Of a DNA stretch of 47,500 nucleotides, positions 1 through 11,684 are shown one piece after another (within the stretch, counting starts at the first letter, position 1; each line of letters starts with the position of its first letter). Origin of the DNA: Symbiodinium natans (taxonomy: Eukaryota > Sar > Dinophyceae > Suessiales > Symbiodiniaceae). Location of the stretch: assembly GCA_905221605.1 (NCBI GenBank), contig CAJNDS010000713.1, positions 528,164-575,663 on the forward strand, in the 5' to 3' direction. Both the position numbers and the translations under genes were made by a program. The notes below the pieces were generated by a model. The model did not search any database. It worked only from the letters and a program-made list of their open reading frames with translations, and was not told the origin of the DNA.

Positions 1-110
1 TTTCGGGTTTAGGGTTTAGGGTTTAGGGTTTCGGGTTTCTAGGTTTTAAAGTAGCTTAGAAGGTTTAGGCTAGGGTTGAGGGTTTAGTCAGCAGAAAAGA
101 CCTCGACAAG

Positions 111-3100
111 GTCTTTTGATTTGCACCGCAGCGTCACGGCTAAGGTGTGGCATTCCACACAAGGCCATGACTTCACAAGAGGAGTGTGCCTCGGCAGTTT
201 AGGGTTTAGGGTTTAGGGTTGAGGGTTGAGGGTTAGGGTTTGGGGTTAGAATTTAGCGTCAAGAGGAGTGTGCCTTGGCAGACCCCGTCAGCCCATGTAC
301 CATCAGGTCCCAATTCCCATGCAGCCTATGAGTTAAGGGCTTGAGGATTCCGTTCATGCCTACTAAACCTTGAACCCAAGACTTAAAATTCTAAAGCTTG
401 AAGCCGAAATCCGAAAAGCCTAACCTGAACCTTACCCCACGACTTGAGAAGAAGGCTGGCGGGCGTGCTTGGCATACCCGGCTCCTTCGTCGTCTGCAAG
501 CAGACGCGCGCTGGCGGTGCCTTTGGGCCCAAAAACAGCCGGCAGGCGCCGGTGGCGGCCATGGCGGCAGTGGCCGCACACAAGCCCCTGGCACTGTATA
601 ATATAGGGTTTAGATTTTAGGGAAGGCCCTAAACTCTAAACTCCAAACCCCATACCCGAAACCCTAAACCCCAAAACCCTAAACCCTAACCCTACACCCT
701 ACACCCTACAGCCTACACACACCCAAGCATTCGACCAGGATGGAGAAGCCAGTGCGAGTGGCCTATGAGGCAACCTTGGAGCAAAATGCTGTGGGTGGAC
801 GGCACAACTTCAAGACAAACTACAAGGCACACCCGTAGTTTAGGGTTTAGGGTTTAGGGTTCAGGGTTCAGGGTTTAGGGTTAAGGGTTGAGGGTTGAGG
901 GTTTAGGGTTTAGGTTTGAGGGTGTAGGGCTGAGGGTTTAGGGTTTAGGGTTTAGGGTTGCCGGCTTGGGGTTTCGGTGGTTGCCGCCTTTTTTTTGAGG
1001 CCAGTTCTTGCTTGACATGACGCTTTGACAATAAGTAAGGCATGTTCAAGCCTAGTCACTTCGACAGTAGTCACTTCGACAGGTGGGTGTCAACAAGGAC
1101 GGCAGAATACAAGCGCCGCCTGACTGCAGTCTTAGGGTATCGGGTTTAGGTGTTGGGGTTAGGGTTTTGGGTTTGCGTTTAGGGTTTAGGATTTAGGGTT
1201 TAGGGCTGGCTGTAGGTGTAAGGCTTTGGGAGGTGTCCCCGGCCTTAGAATTGCTACATAGGTAAATTCCAAAAATAGAGGGTACCCTTAATATACCCCA
1301 ACATAGAAGAATCCTTATTCGAGGAACCTTCAAAAGGTTACCCCTATTGTCGGAAACCCCCACATATTCCCAAGGTGCGATATCGAGTCCTGGTGCAATG
1401 GTGGGTGCACGCACGACTTCACTGGCTTTCTGAATCTGGAAATGGGAGAAGCAATCCCCTCCGTGTACGACTGGCCCAACATGAGGGTCAACGTTCATGC
1501 TGCTTGGTCTGATTGGTTGCGAGGCGGCAGGTCCGAAGCGCGTACGCCCAGGAAGCTCTCCAACAGTCGCGCCAAAGTCTTTCCTGTCCGGCCTTCGTCA
1601 GTTTGTGTGGCATGAGATTAAGGGTAATATTGTCACTTGTTTCGACGTGAATAATGATATCTCAGTATAGGTGACATCAGTGCTTGAACTGCGAGCAAAG
1701 ATGTAGAGACGTAAAGATGAGTTGGCTTCTATCCTGTTCAAGCTGCCTGCAAGAACTCCGAACATGGCTCATATGTCCACTTTGTTCTGCTACTTGTTTG
1801 CTACTATGGCTCTTGTTTTGCTATTTAGAGATGAGCGTCCTGACCATCCAGTCGGCGGCGCAACTACCGCTGCTGTACGTAGGAGATTTTTATGCGTGCT
1901 CTGGTGAGGATTGTGGTTGTTTCGGCTCGTCCTCTTTGATTTGTGTTGCTGCGCCGCTCCAAAATTTTTGAAATCGGTGCTAGGATTAACCATGTATAAG
2001 ATATCTTCCATTTTTTGCTATCCCGTGCCTTTCTTCCAATTGACGTAATCTTGCAGTGCCCACTTCTCCATGTATATATTCATCTTGTGTGTATATTGGG
2101 GTTGTTTGAAAGTATGGTGCCTTTTCGGAAGAGTTTCTAGAATATTCCTTAGTGTTTAGGTGCCACAAGTGGCCCATGATTTGGATCCACCCCCCGCCCG
2201 ACAATACTTCTAATTGGGGAGTGGGGGGGGGGGAACTCATGGCTCTAAAAGGCGATGAAGACCAACACCCCCAGCAACACGGCCGTGCGCTCTTTCGGCA
2301 GCCCACAAGGACACTCGGTTCTCTTTGTCATGTTTCTGTTTCGGTGTTGTGGGCTCTTGGTAGTCCGGGGCTCAGATGCAGTCGGTAATGCTGCGTGGAC
2401 TTAGGATACTTCGTCTGCGAAGCAATCATCGAGGACATCGCCGGAAGGCAGGCAGTGTGCCATGAAAGTCAAGCATGTCAATGGGTGACGGGGATGCTAC
2501 TCTAGTACTTGCCCAGGCCCTAAACCAGAATGGTTCTAACCCTAATAACGCTTTAAGCCAAGAACCTAACAACCCTGCGCTCTTACAAAGAACACCGACG
2601 AACTCTCAAAGCACTGCGTCGCCGGAGCGAGGCTGGGCAAAGTGGTGGAGGAGATCCGCGAGATCAACATGTGCACCAAGCAGAACGCGGTAACACCCTG
2701 GGGCCAGCCGATGGAGTACTACAATGACGCGACCTCAGTTGCGGGGTGTTTACTTAGAGTCTAGTCCAGGGCTCAGAATTGTTTTAATAACCCTAAACCC
2801 TAAACCCTAAACCCCTAAACCCTAAACCTTAAAATTAAGGTTTAGGGGCTGCTTAGGGGTTGTTCAGGGCCTGCTGCGGAACGCATTGTGCGGCTGTGTT
2901 TGCGGTCTTGCCCACTTGGCTCCCCAGATTGCGGCCCAAAGGCCCCCCTCTCTCTGTGGAATTAGGGTTTAGGGTTTAGGGTTTAGGGTTTAGGGTTAGA
3001 CCTAATGAAGTGAAGGTGGACACCCTGTGGAAGAAGCTGAAGCAGGCCAGATGATTCAGCGAGTGGACCTCCTTGTTAGGAGTTTTTGTCAAGTTAGGCC

Positions 3101-6100
3101 CCCCTGCAGGCAATTTTTGACATCGACCTCATCGGGAACTCTCTCCCACACTCCCAGAGTGAGTACTTGAGAACACTCCCCAGAGACTACTTGAGAACAC
3201 GCCCCATACGTGTACGTAGGGAGTAGGGTTCTGAGGCTAATGCGATGCTTGCAGGATGCAAAGTACGAGGAGCGGGCGAAGACGTGCGAAGAGTTCAACA
3301 AAGCGAACCGCTGGCGCAAGCGCGCGATCAGTGCCCAAGCCACATTCGACCAGTACTGGATCGCGGGCGGGGCCCCACACTCCAAACCCGGTCCCAAATA
3401 GTTCTTGTACAAGTAATCTAAACCCGGGCCCTACACTAAGCTGGGGTTCTAGGGTTATTTGACTCCTTCCTCTGCAGCGCTGAAAGATGCGCGGAGATTT
3501 CTAGGGGGTTCGAAGCTCTCCTTTCTTCCACACAGTGATACAAAGTGTTATTAATTGAGACCTTTGCATTTGAGTCCCGAATTCCCGCAAATCCACCCGA
3601 AAAGTCCGAAAGCAAGGGCCCCAAACTCCTCCCCCCGAACCCTGAAACCAATAGACCTCAAACCGGGGATGCCCACTTGTACCCCGTAAACCATAAACCC
3701 TACTTAAACCCTATATAAACCCTATATAAACCCTAAACCCTAAACCCTAAACCCGAAGCCTTTTTTTGGAGGGTTCGAGGTTGGGTTCAGCCTCATTGAG
3801 CAAGGCAGGTACCTTGTTTTCCGGAAGCCAAGTAAGGCGCCGTACCGCTAGCCTATGGCCACTGCTACGCCTATGCAGCTGGGACAGGGGCCCTGGTCAA
3901 CATCCACGGCCGCATGCCGCAAGAAGGGAGAAGCGTCTAGGGTTTTTAGGGGTTAGGGTGCCTTTGGGGGCTGATTGAGAGCCTCTTGGGGAGTATTCGG
4001 ATTGAGGGTTTGGGGGTTTGTGGGTGTGATGTTTGTCCTCGTGGGGACATCATCACCGGCCGCCAAAAAGTTGGGGTGGGGTCGGTTCCTTCCTTACAGC
4101 ACTATACAGCCTCGTCGCTGCTTGGGCACTTAAACATGCAACCGGTGCCCTAACCCTGAAGTAAGTGGAAAAGGCGTACTTCTGGGCCGCCAGCGTGCCC
4201 TCCCCTCGTGTCGGAAGGCTGCTTCAGGAGGGGGGGGTGGGTGCGCGCCTTCATTCCCCCGAAAGTACCCTAAACCCTAAACCCTAAACCCTAAACCCTA
4301 AACCCTAAACCCTAAACCCTAAACCCTAAAGCCTAAAGCCTAAAGCCTAAACCCTAAACCCCAAACCCTACACCCTAAACCCTGAAAGGATTCATAGCCA
4401 AGGCTCGGATGGATCTGTCACGGTTCATCATGGCGGCTGCGAGATCGGACAAGGACCCAAAGAGTTCTTCAAAAGAGAGTCATCCCTATCGAAGCCCTTG
4501 CCTCTGAGTAAGGATTTCTTAGCTATAGCTAAGGCCTAGAAATAAGGACCCAACCCTTATGCAGCACGAGTAAGCCCGCGGCTGCAGGAATCCACACAAA
4601 GGTGGCCCAGGTGGTTGCAATTTCCCTTGGCTGTCCACTGGACCTTGTTCGCGTGGCCGACACCAACAGCGAGGTGCCTTCCACGGACATGTGTCCTTTT
4701 TTGGGGAGTGCCAGGCTTGTGGGTGGATCTGAGATGACGTTGCTCAGCAGAAGCACCCGTGAGCGTGAGCACGCAATGTTACTCTAGTGAGCTGTAGCGC
4801 GCGAGATGCATGATGGCAGCTCCTCCTCCCCCAAACCCTACATTTCCCAAGCCCTAAACCCCTAAGCCCTAAACCCCAGAGCTTACGTCCCAACAGCCAA
4901 GTCCACATCCAGTGCAGGTTGTTCCCAATGCACGCTTCACAGGGGGCTCCATTACCACGGAGGTGGTATGTGAAGCAGCAAGACAGGCACGACCATGTCT
5001 TATGGAGATGCATGTTTTCTTGGAGAGAGCACTCGGAGTTTCTTGCTGATACCGCCACATACTTATTACCTGGACCGGACCACATTTTCTGTCCAGTGAC
5101 TTTTTGCATCTGTCAGCCTCCCTGCCTCAGGCTTGCAAGCAGCTGCTGCAAACCTTGAAGCCTCACAGGGAGTTCCTGAAGAAGCGGGATGATAAGGAGC
5201 CTCTGTTTCACTCTGAGGTGGTGGACTTTCAAGGTTCGTGGCGACAAGTTCAGGGTTTAGGGTTTAGGGTTTAGGATTTAGGGTTTAGGGTTTAGGGTTT
5301 AGGATGTTTAGGGTTTAGGGCAAGATGCTTCAGATGCTTGGACTGGTGCAGGGGTTTGGGGGACAGGGTGCTCGTACCGCGCCCCTTCACCCTTGGGGCT
5401 GATCTTAGTGGTCCATAGTGGTCCCTCCGGCGCAAGATGCGCCCAGGCAGGCGAACGTATAGCTTAGAATATACATGTTTTCCGTGACATTGTCGCACAG
5501 CAACCCGATGTGCCACGCTCCCAAACCCATGTACCCTAAACCCATGTACCCTAAACCCTAAACCCCAAAACCTCTCAGCTTGAGGATCCATCCTGGCCTG
5601 AGTTGGTTGCCGCGGCGAACACCGTGCTCGGCCATCAGGAGAAGTTGTCGGCAACAGGCCATGACAGTATCCACAAGAGCTGCGGTTCAGGGTTCGGGTG
5701 TGGGGTTTTGGGATGAGGGGGGTTGAGGCTTTAGGGCGGTTGGGGGAAATATGCGCTGCTAAGGCAAACAGACATGCCCAGCAAGACAATTTGCAAGCAG
5801 CGTTCTTGTAGCGCTGGCTTGACGTCTCGTGAAGGTATCTTTGCGCCAACTGGCAACAAGCAGCTCGGCCACAGAAAGCGGCACCATGCCGGACGTAAAG
5901 AGCCACGGCCTTTGGTCCTTTGCCAAGCGTAGACAACCCTAACCCTAAACCGTCAACCCGAAACCCCGACAGGTACACCACGGATGTGGAAGGCAATACA
6001 TTGGGCAAGCATCATGGAGACTATTTCACGTATGGAGCAGGCGCTGCTGGGGTGTGGCCGCTGTGACATGTGCCATGATGAACGTAATCTACGATTTGCT

Positions 6101-7645
6101 TAAGAACCCCCCCCCCCCCCCCCCCCCCCCCCCAACAAAAAAAAAAGGGGATGTAGATAGTAATGTTACCCATATGGGCACGGCCCAAAACGCTAGGCTT
6201 GTAACAGGCACCCGGGCGGCCACGGCGCGACAAGGGTAGTTTGTAACAAAAACCAGTTCTTGCGACAAGCCTTGCGCGACAAGGCTTGCGAGAAGGGGCG
6301 TTTTCTAGAATGCTATGCGACAAAGGTTTGAAACATAGCTGGCGCGACAAGGGTTTGTAACAAGATGGGGGCCGGCCCCCCGCGACAAGGGGGGTATTGG
6401 GCCAAGCCCATATAAGGAAGATTATATTCTGCTCTTTGGGGGGGTTCTGAAGAAAAGGGTAGTACTCGTAATCTGCACTCGCTCTGGTTCAGGAGTTTCG
6501 GAAGTGGAGCTGGACGTGCTGACTGGTGAAGTCAGGAGAGCAGCGTTACTGGGCGGGTAGGTTCTACAGGGTTTGGGCTCACTCCTAGCTATGACTCTGA
6601 CATGTTGATGATGGGTTTCAGGACCCTGCGCTCAGACATCCTTTATGATGTTGGACAGTCCATCAACCCCGGCATTGATATTGGCCAACTGGAAGGTGCT
6701 TTCGTCTGGGGCGACCTCGCATGCAAATATGGGGGCTTACGAAAACAAGGGACCCCTAATCTAGTCCCCCAAATCGTAGGATTCCCTTGTAATAAGGCCC
6801 CCCAAGAAGGTACCCCCCTAATTTCGGGAATTCCCATATGTTGGAGGTGTATGCAGGAGATGCCAGATGGCCTTGCACTGTCTTGCGCTCAGGTATTGGC
6901 TACTACATGTACGAAGAGCCGCTCCGAGACACCCGTGGGGTGGAGCGTTCCCAAGGTGTTTGGGCCTACAAGCCCCCGATGGCCGCGGAAGTTCCCGTCG
7001 AGCTGCTTTGCGTTATCATGGTTCTCTTTAAGCCCGTAACATTTTTACATTAGTGCGATGATTCTTGTTTATATTATGTTAGTAGTTCAGATTTTGGTTG
7101 TGAATGCTGTTACTACAAATATGGCGTCAGGCCGGCGACTTGTTGAAGTTTGTTTGTCCATGGCCATGGTGGTCGACAGACCCAGGTTCCGCGTTGAGCT
7201 GCTGCGCGACAATCCCTTCCCAAAGGGAGTATTGGGCTCCAAAGCGATTGGAGAGCCACCGTTCATGCTGCCTTGCTGCATTCCGCTGAACGCGCGCGCG
7301 CGCGTGCGCGCGCGTCGCCTGTGCTCACACCCTGCAGATAAACATGTCTCAGGCTGGCATACAGTGTTCTCGGAGCAGCCAAGAAGGCCTGTTCCGTCCT
7401 CCTTTCATCCTTGCTTTGCCCAAGCCAAGTGGTTATTCACACCCCCAGACGCTACACTGTAGCCCCCTTACTGCAGGAATATTATATACATAACCCAAGA
7501 AAAACCAATATTTTCATTTAGGGCTTTAAGGGGAGTATCGTGCACCCCTCAATCCATACAGGCCATCGCCTCGGCCCGCAAAGATGCCGGCCTGAGCGAG
7601 CATTTCAAGCTTCCCATGCCATGCACTCTGGACGCCATCCACCAG
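111..7645 (+). CDS. Xanthine dehydrogenase/aldehyde oxidase-like molybdopterin domain (5' partial, ~22 exons)
   Basis: This is the molybdopterin-binding part of a molybdenum hydroxylase, the family that oxidises purines or aldehydes. Exons assembled by homology: 111-185, 455-594, 739-826, 1083-1114, 1375-1501, 2252-2309, 2405-2447, 2632-~2741, 3000-3045, 3255-3330, 3852-3908, 4403-4453, 4588-4670, 4918-4986, 5131-5223, 5585-~5676, 5973-6040, 6493-6535, 6622-6710, 6893-7001, 7186-7291, 7562-7645, about 580 residues. Family signatures appear in the expected order: STQ, VLGIPGSFVV, RAGGAFGPK, GGRHNF, KTNTPSNTAVRSFGSPQG, FNKANRWRKR, HHGGCEIGQG, VPNARFTGGS, YGAGVSEVELDVLTGEV, INPGIDIGQLEGAF and SKAIGEPPF with the catalytic-type Glu. 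The FeS and FAD domains must lie upstream of the window. Introns begin GC, GA or rarely GT. Exon 2, 8 and 16 ends and the C terminus after 7645 are uncertain. Xanthine versus aldehyde specificity is open. Confidence 0.88.
186..454 (+). repeat. Intron 1 of the hydroxylase gene, telomere-like with a 22-bp direct repeat
   Basis: The stretch holds degenerate TTTAGGG repeats (about 197-245). A 22-bp sequence at 176-197 recurs at 260-281 with one mismatch, so the end of exon 1 is duplicated on the far side of the telomere-like block. The assumed donor is GTGCC at 186 and the acceptor is AAG|G at 454. Confidence 0.6.
827..1082 (+). repeat. Intron 3 of the hydroxylase gene filled with TTTAGGG repeats
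   Basis: The intron starts GC at 827 and ends CAG|G at 1082. Positions 838-960 are perfect and degenerate TTTAGGG units. A 14-15-bp tandem duplication (TAGTCACTTCGACAG) lies at about 1053-1082, directly before the acceptor. Confidence 0.65.
4267..4384 (-). repeat. Interstitial telomeric array (CCCTAAA)n
   Basis: About 16 CCCTAAA units, with a few CCTAAAG variants, lie inside the intron between hydroxylase exons 11 and 12. The block has coding exons of one gene on both sides, so it is not a chromosome end. Confidence 0.9.
6107..6150. repeat. Poly-C/poly-A tract in hydroxylase intron 17
   Basis: A run of about 26 C is followed by CAAC and a run of A, then GGGG. Similar C-run/A-run junctions occur near 8129, 16017, 36250 and 43352, and the opposite-strand form T-run/G-run near 24842. 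This may be a degenerate core shared by palindromic insertions. Confidence 0.7.
6226..6394 (+). repeat. Cluster of GCGACAA-containing hairpins in an intron
   Basis: The motif GCGACAAGG or GCGACAAAGG recurs five or six times in 170 bp, repeatedly inside a palindrome. Examples are 6267-6287 (8-bp stem AAGCCTTG/CAAGGCTT), 6312-6339 (6-bp stem GCTATG/CATAGC) and 6376-6394 (CCCCCC/GGGGGG around the loop GCGACAA). The stretch lies in hydroxylase intron 17. Function is unknown. Confidence 0.6.
6711..6892 (+). other. Intron 19 of the hydroxylase gene containing a palindromic insertion
   Basis: The intron runs GC to AG|G and removing it joins ...LEGAFVWG to IGYYMYEE in frame. Inside it are imperfect terminal inverted repeats (AAATATGGGGG near 6725, CCCATATGTTGG near 6833) and an inner 8-bp inverted repeat ACAAGGGA/TCCCTTGT. 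It resembles the introner-like elements described below but is more diverged. Confidence 0.5.
7455..7545 (+). mobile_element. Introner-like element, family 2 (diverged copy) in hydroxylase intron 21
   Basis: This shares the architecture of the elements at 22003-22089 and 22600-22708. A CCCCTTAC-type 5' end is followed by an AT-rich centre with ATAACCCAAGA, then TTTCATTTAGGGCTTTAAGGGGAGTAT. The ends are imperfect inverted repeats. It sits inside a larger intron (7292-7561) rather than making up a whole intron. Confidence 0.5.
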
Positions 7646-8854
7646 GCAGGGGTTTGGGGTTGAGAGTTTAGGGTTCAGGGTTTGGGGTGTGGGGTTTAGG
7701 GTTTGGGGTTGAGGGTTTGGGTTGTTAGAATTTAGGGTTGAGGGTTGGAGGTTTAGGTTTTGGGATTCACCAGCTGTTCTTCAGACAATACACGAGATGA
7801 TTGAAGCACCCGAGCTGCCCGGAGGCGTGTGGCGTGACATCTTCGCAGTTTCAATGCTAGGCCTGCGAGGCCTGTGAGGCTTACGCGGCCTGCGAGGCCT
7901 CACATGACTGGGCGTTTTGGTCCTGCATGTGTCGTCCAAAAACAGGCTCAAAGTGTATAGACTTTTGGAGTTAGACGTTGCATCCCCTTTAGCAAAGTGG
8001 AGTGCAGTTCCGTGCGAAAGAGGATGCGAGTCAGTGCAGCGACGAGTTCTCGTGCGCAACAAGTGCCTGATCGGAATAACTGCTACTAGTATTCCCTTAT
8101 GGTCCTTGTTATAGATATAGAATAATACCCCCGACCCCCCCCAAAAAAAAACACAATAAATAAAATCCCTGTTCTAACTATGAAGGCCCCAAAAGATTTA
8201 GGAGCCGCAGCATGGCAACGGGCTCGTGATCGCACAGGGCCACTGACCTCAACTGCAAGCAAGAACGGCATGGGAGTTGCATCCTTGCATCCTTCTCTAG
8301 GGTTTAGGGTTTAGGGTTTAGGGTTTAGGGTTTAGGGTGTAGGGTTTAGGGTTTAGGGTTTAGCATGGGCATTATGCCCTATAACCACCTTTATAGGGTT
8401 GCTTATGGGGATTTATAGGGCCTAATAGCCCATCCTGGTAGGTAGGCTTTTGATGCAAAGCACGAGGCAGTGATGCAGAGCCACGCCTTGGGCTAAGGCC
8501 CAGGAGCGCACACAACCCGCACAGAGCAAAGACCGGAACATGCGACGAGGGCTTCCGACTGAATTTCCCGCGGAGTAATGGAGCCCACTCGTGGTGAAAG
8601 CGCCGATGCAGCGGCTTGCGGCATCCCTCCTCCAGAGGCCTAGAGCTCAGCATGCCAATGCGTGGTCACCGAAGAGCGCCTAAGGCCTCTAGACTATCCC
8701 GAGACTATCGCTAGACGATCCCTAGACTCCCTAGACCCCCTAGACCATAATAACAATGAATTTGATAAAAAAAAATATAGAATTATTTGAAGCTATTTTT
8801 TGAACCCTAAAACCCCAAACCCTAAACCCCAAACCCCAAATTAAACCCTCAGCA
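7646..8854. other. Spacer or 3' end of the hydroxylase gene; telomere-like repeats
   Basis: Degenerate TTTAGGG repeats occur at 7660-7765 and cleaner ones at 8300-8362. A possible short reading stretch follows an AG at 7784 (starts TIHEMIEAPELPGG), but I could not tie it to the hydroxylase C terminus. A C-run/A-run junction sits at about 8129-8150. No gene is recognised here. Confidence 0.45.
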
Positions 8855-11652
8855 GCCCAACCACAAAGTTGCTGGCCATCCCCAAGTCGCCCAAGGGCAC
8901 GTCTGCGAAAGAGCTCCGCGCGGAGCTACAGCAACTTGACACCGAGCTCGCCGAGGTCCGCGGGGGTCTAGGGGGTTTGGGTTTTAGGGTTTAGGGTTTG
9001 GGGTTTGGGGTTTAGGGGTTGGGGTTTGGGGTTTGGGGGTTAGGGTTTTTAGGGGTTTAGGGGTTTTAGGGGTCTAGAGTTTAGGGGTTTAGGGGATTAG
9101 GGGTTTAGGGTTTAGGGGTTTAGGGGTTTAGGGCCTAATTAGAGTCTAGGGTTGAGGGCAGTTTCGGGTGCCCTTATCATGGGATGTTCTGTGTGGCTGT
9201 AGGACACCAAAAAGGCATGACTGGGATCGACCACCATCTCGAGATAAGACATGGGGCCTGGCACTCACTGAGCTCCGCCGGGTGCCCCTTCACCTGATTC
9301 CTGCCTCTCTTGTTGCCTGCGCCACCCCGAAATCCTATAGGGTTCCCTGGCCCTCAATGCATCAAAGGCTTACATGAGTCCCAACAGCCTAGCTCCAAAT
9401 CCTAAATCAAACCCCAAATCCTTGGAACGATCCGCCGCAGGCCACGTTATTCTTGCAGCAGCAGCGGCAGGCCTTCACGGACCAGGTGCCTTAAACCGTA
9501 AACCCCAAAAGAAGGCCTTTGTGGGGTTCTGGGCCTAGGGCGCGAAGGATGCTGGAGGTCCTGACAGGCTCGCAACTGGAGTCGGGCACTAAACCCTAAA
9601 CCCTAAACCCTAAACCCTAAACCCTAAACCCCTAAACCCTAAACCCTAAACCCTAAACCCTAAACCCTAAACCCTAAGCCCTAAGCCCTAAGCCCTAAAC
9701 CCTAAGACCCTAAGATCAGGATGGTGGTCCTGCCAAGGCTGCCTTTGCTGGAAAGCGATCTTGCCATGCGTCAGGTGGCGAGGCAAGATCATCAGCGTGC
9801 CAGAACTGCAGAAGAGGCCAGCTTCTGCACGATAGAGCCGGAATCGTCTCTGTTTTGCAGGGTATTTGTGGCAAGCAGTGTAGGATCTCAGTTAAGGTCG
9901 CTTGTAGGGTCCTCTAGAGAATATGTCAGCCTTATGAAGGACTTTCAGAAGGGACCCCATTTACAGAAGCACCGAAACCCTAAACCCCAAACCCTCGACC
10001 CTAAACCCCACGCAGTAGCGGCCGAAGACAGCTACCTCGATGTAGCCACGGCTCCACAGGTCAACATGGCCCTGCAAGAGCTGGAGGCACCTGAAGCTTA
10101 AGTGTAGGGTTTGGGGTTTGGGGTTTGGGGTTTGGGGTTTGGGGTTTGGGGTTTAGGGTTTAGGGTTTAGGGTTTAGGGTTTAGGGTTTAGGGTAAGGGG
10201 TTTGGGGTTTGGGGTTTAGGGTTTAGGGTATCCGGTTCGGCTGGTGCTTCGCTGCACACGTTTGCTGGCAGGCTGAGCGAAGGCAGATGGATGAAACTCA
10301 CAGACAGCTGGAGTCTGAAACTGCGGCAGCGGACTTAGTTCTGGTCTTAGGGTTTAGGGTTTAGGGTTTAGGGTTTAGGGTTTAGGGTTTAGGGTTTAGG
10401 GTTTAGGGTTTTTGGTTTTTGGTTTTTGGTTTAGGGTGTTTAGGGTTTAGGGTTTAGGGTTTAGGGTTACGTGCGAATGTCTGTGGACTTGAAAATGCAT
10501 CCATGCACGTTGCAAGTTCAGAATCATTCTGCCCTACGCCCTCAACCCGGGCTCAGGAAGCCAAGCGATTGGAGGCCCTGCTTGGAGCCCAGCTTTTGGG
10601 TAAGTGAGCTTGCTGTCCTCAGGGGAATTTCGATGTACAGACACCTTTGCCCAAACCCTAAACCCTGAAACTCTGACACTTCTGATCTAGGGTTTCAGGG
10701 TCGCAGGGTGAGGCCATACCCCAAGCCCCAAACTCCACAACAAGCTGTGGGGAAAAGAAGCCACCGAGTTTGCTAAACCCTAAACCCTAAACCTAAACCC
10801 TAAACCCTAAACCCTAAACCCTAAACCCTAAACCCTAAACCCTAAACCCTAAACTGCAAGGTGTGCGGAGTTGGAGGCCCAGCTGGTGTCCCGGTTGCAC
10901 AGCCCAGGCTTCAGAGTCTGAGGGTTTACGGTGAAGTAACCGGGTTCAGGGTTTAGGGTTTAGGGTTTAGGGTTTAGGGTTTAGGTCTGCTCATTCAACA
11001 TGCTGGACAAGTAACCAAACCCTGAGCCCTTCCAACCCTAAACCCTAAACCCTACACCTCCAATGGCGCCCTGCTATAAAACCTTTCACGATACTAAGTC
11101 TCTCTCCATGTAAGGGAGACTGCTGGAGGGGACCCTTACAAGGGATGCCTGGGGTTATGTAGGGGCTGCGGCTTGGGCTTCGGGTGGCTAATCTGAGGGT
11201 TTAGGGTTTAGGGTTTAGGGTTTAGGGTTTAGGGTTTAGGGTTTAGAGGGAGAGATGGCCTAGTAATTAGGATCCAGGATCCTCTCCAGGGCTCCCTTCT
11301 GGCATTCCCTAGCTGAAGCGGTCCCAGATCCCTGCAAAAGAGCCGAGGACATAGCACCGAAGGGCAAGTCAGACTCGTCGGAGGTGCCTATAGGGTTTAT
11401 TGAAATTATTAAGGGTTCAGGTCCGGGGAAGTTTCGAGGAGTTTCGCGGAGTTTCTGTTTTGGATTGTTGTTTAGAAGTTTCAAGTTACAGGGGCTTGAG
11501 GGTTTAGGGTATAATGTTGGGTTTAGGGTTAGGTTGAAACCTTTGAAAAAAGGGCTTCAGATTCTCTGGTTTCAAGGGTGAAGACATGAACTCGGAATCT
11601 CCATCGGAGTAGCTAAACCATGGTTACTTCAACGGCCATCTCGTACAACGAC

Positions 11653-11684
<32 letters not shown>

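Noticed and set aside
1-300. Window start as a chromosome end (terminal telomere)
   Set aside because: Repeats are short, degenerate and interleaved with exons of the hydroxylase gene, and both orientations occur throughout the window.
4690-4790. Continuation of hydroxylase exon 13 as LVGGSEMTLLSRS
   Set aside because: The GGS there resembles the family TGGS motif, but the true motif with correct context (VPNARFTGGSITTE) is in exon 14 and joins in frame from 4670.
5292-6008. Long minus-strand open frame (238 codons)
   Set aside because: It overlaps hydroxylase exons 16 and 17 on the plus strand, includes telomere-like repeat translation and has no recognisable domain.
7281-7320. CGCGCG run as a Z-DNA or promoter element
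   Set aside because: It is a short alternating run at the start of an intron; no other promoter evidence.
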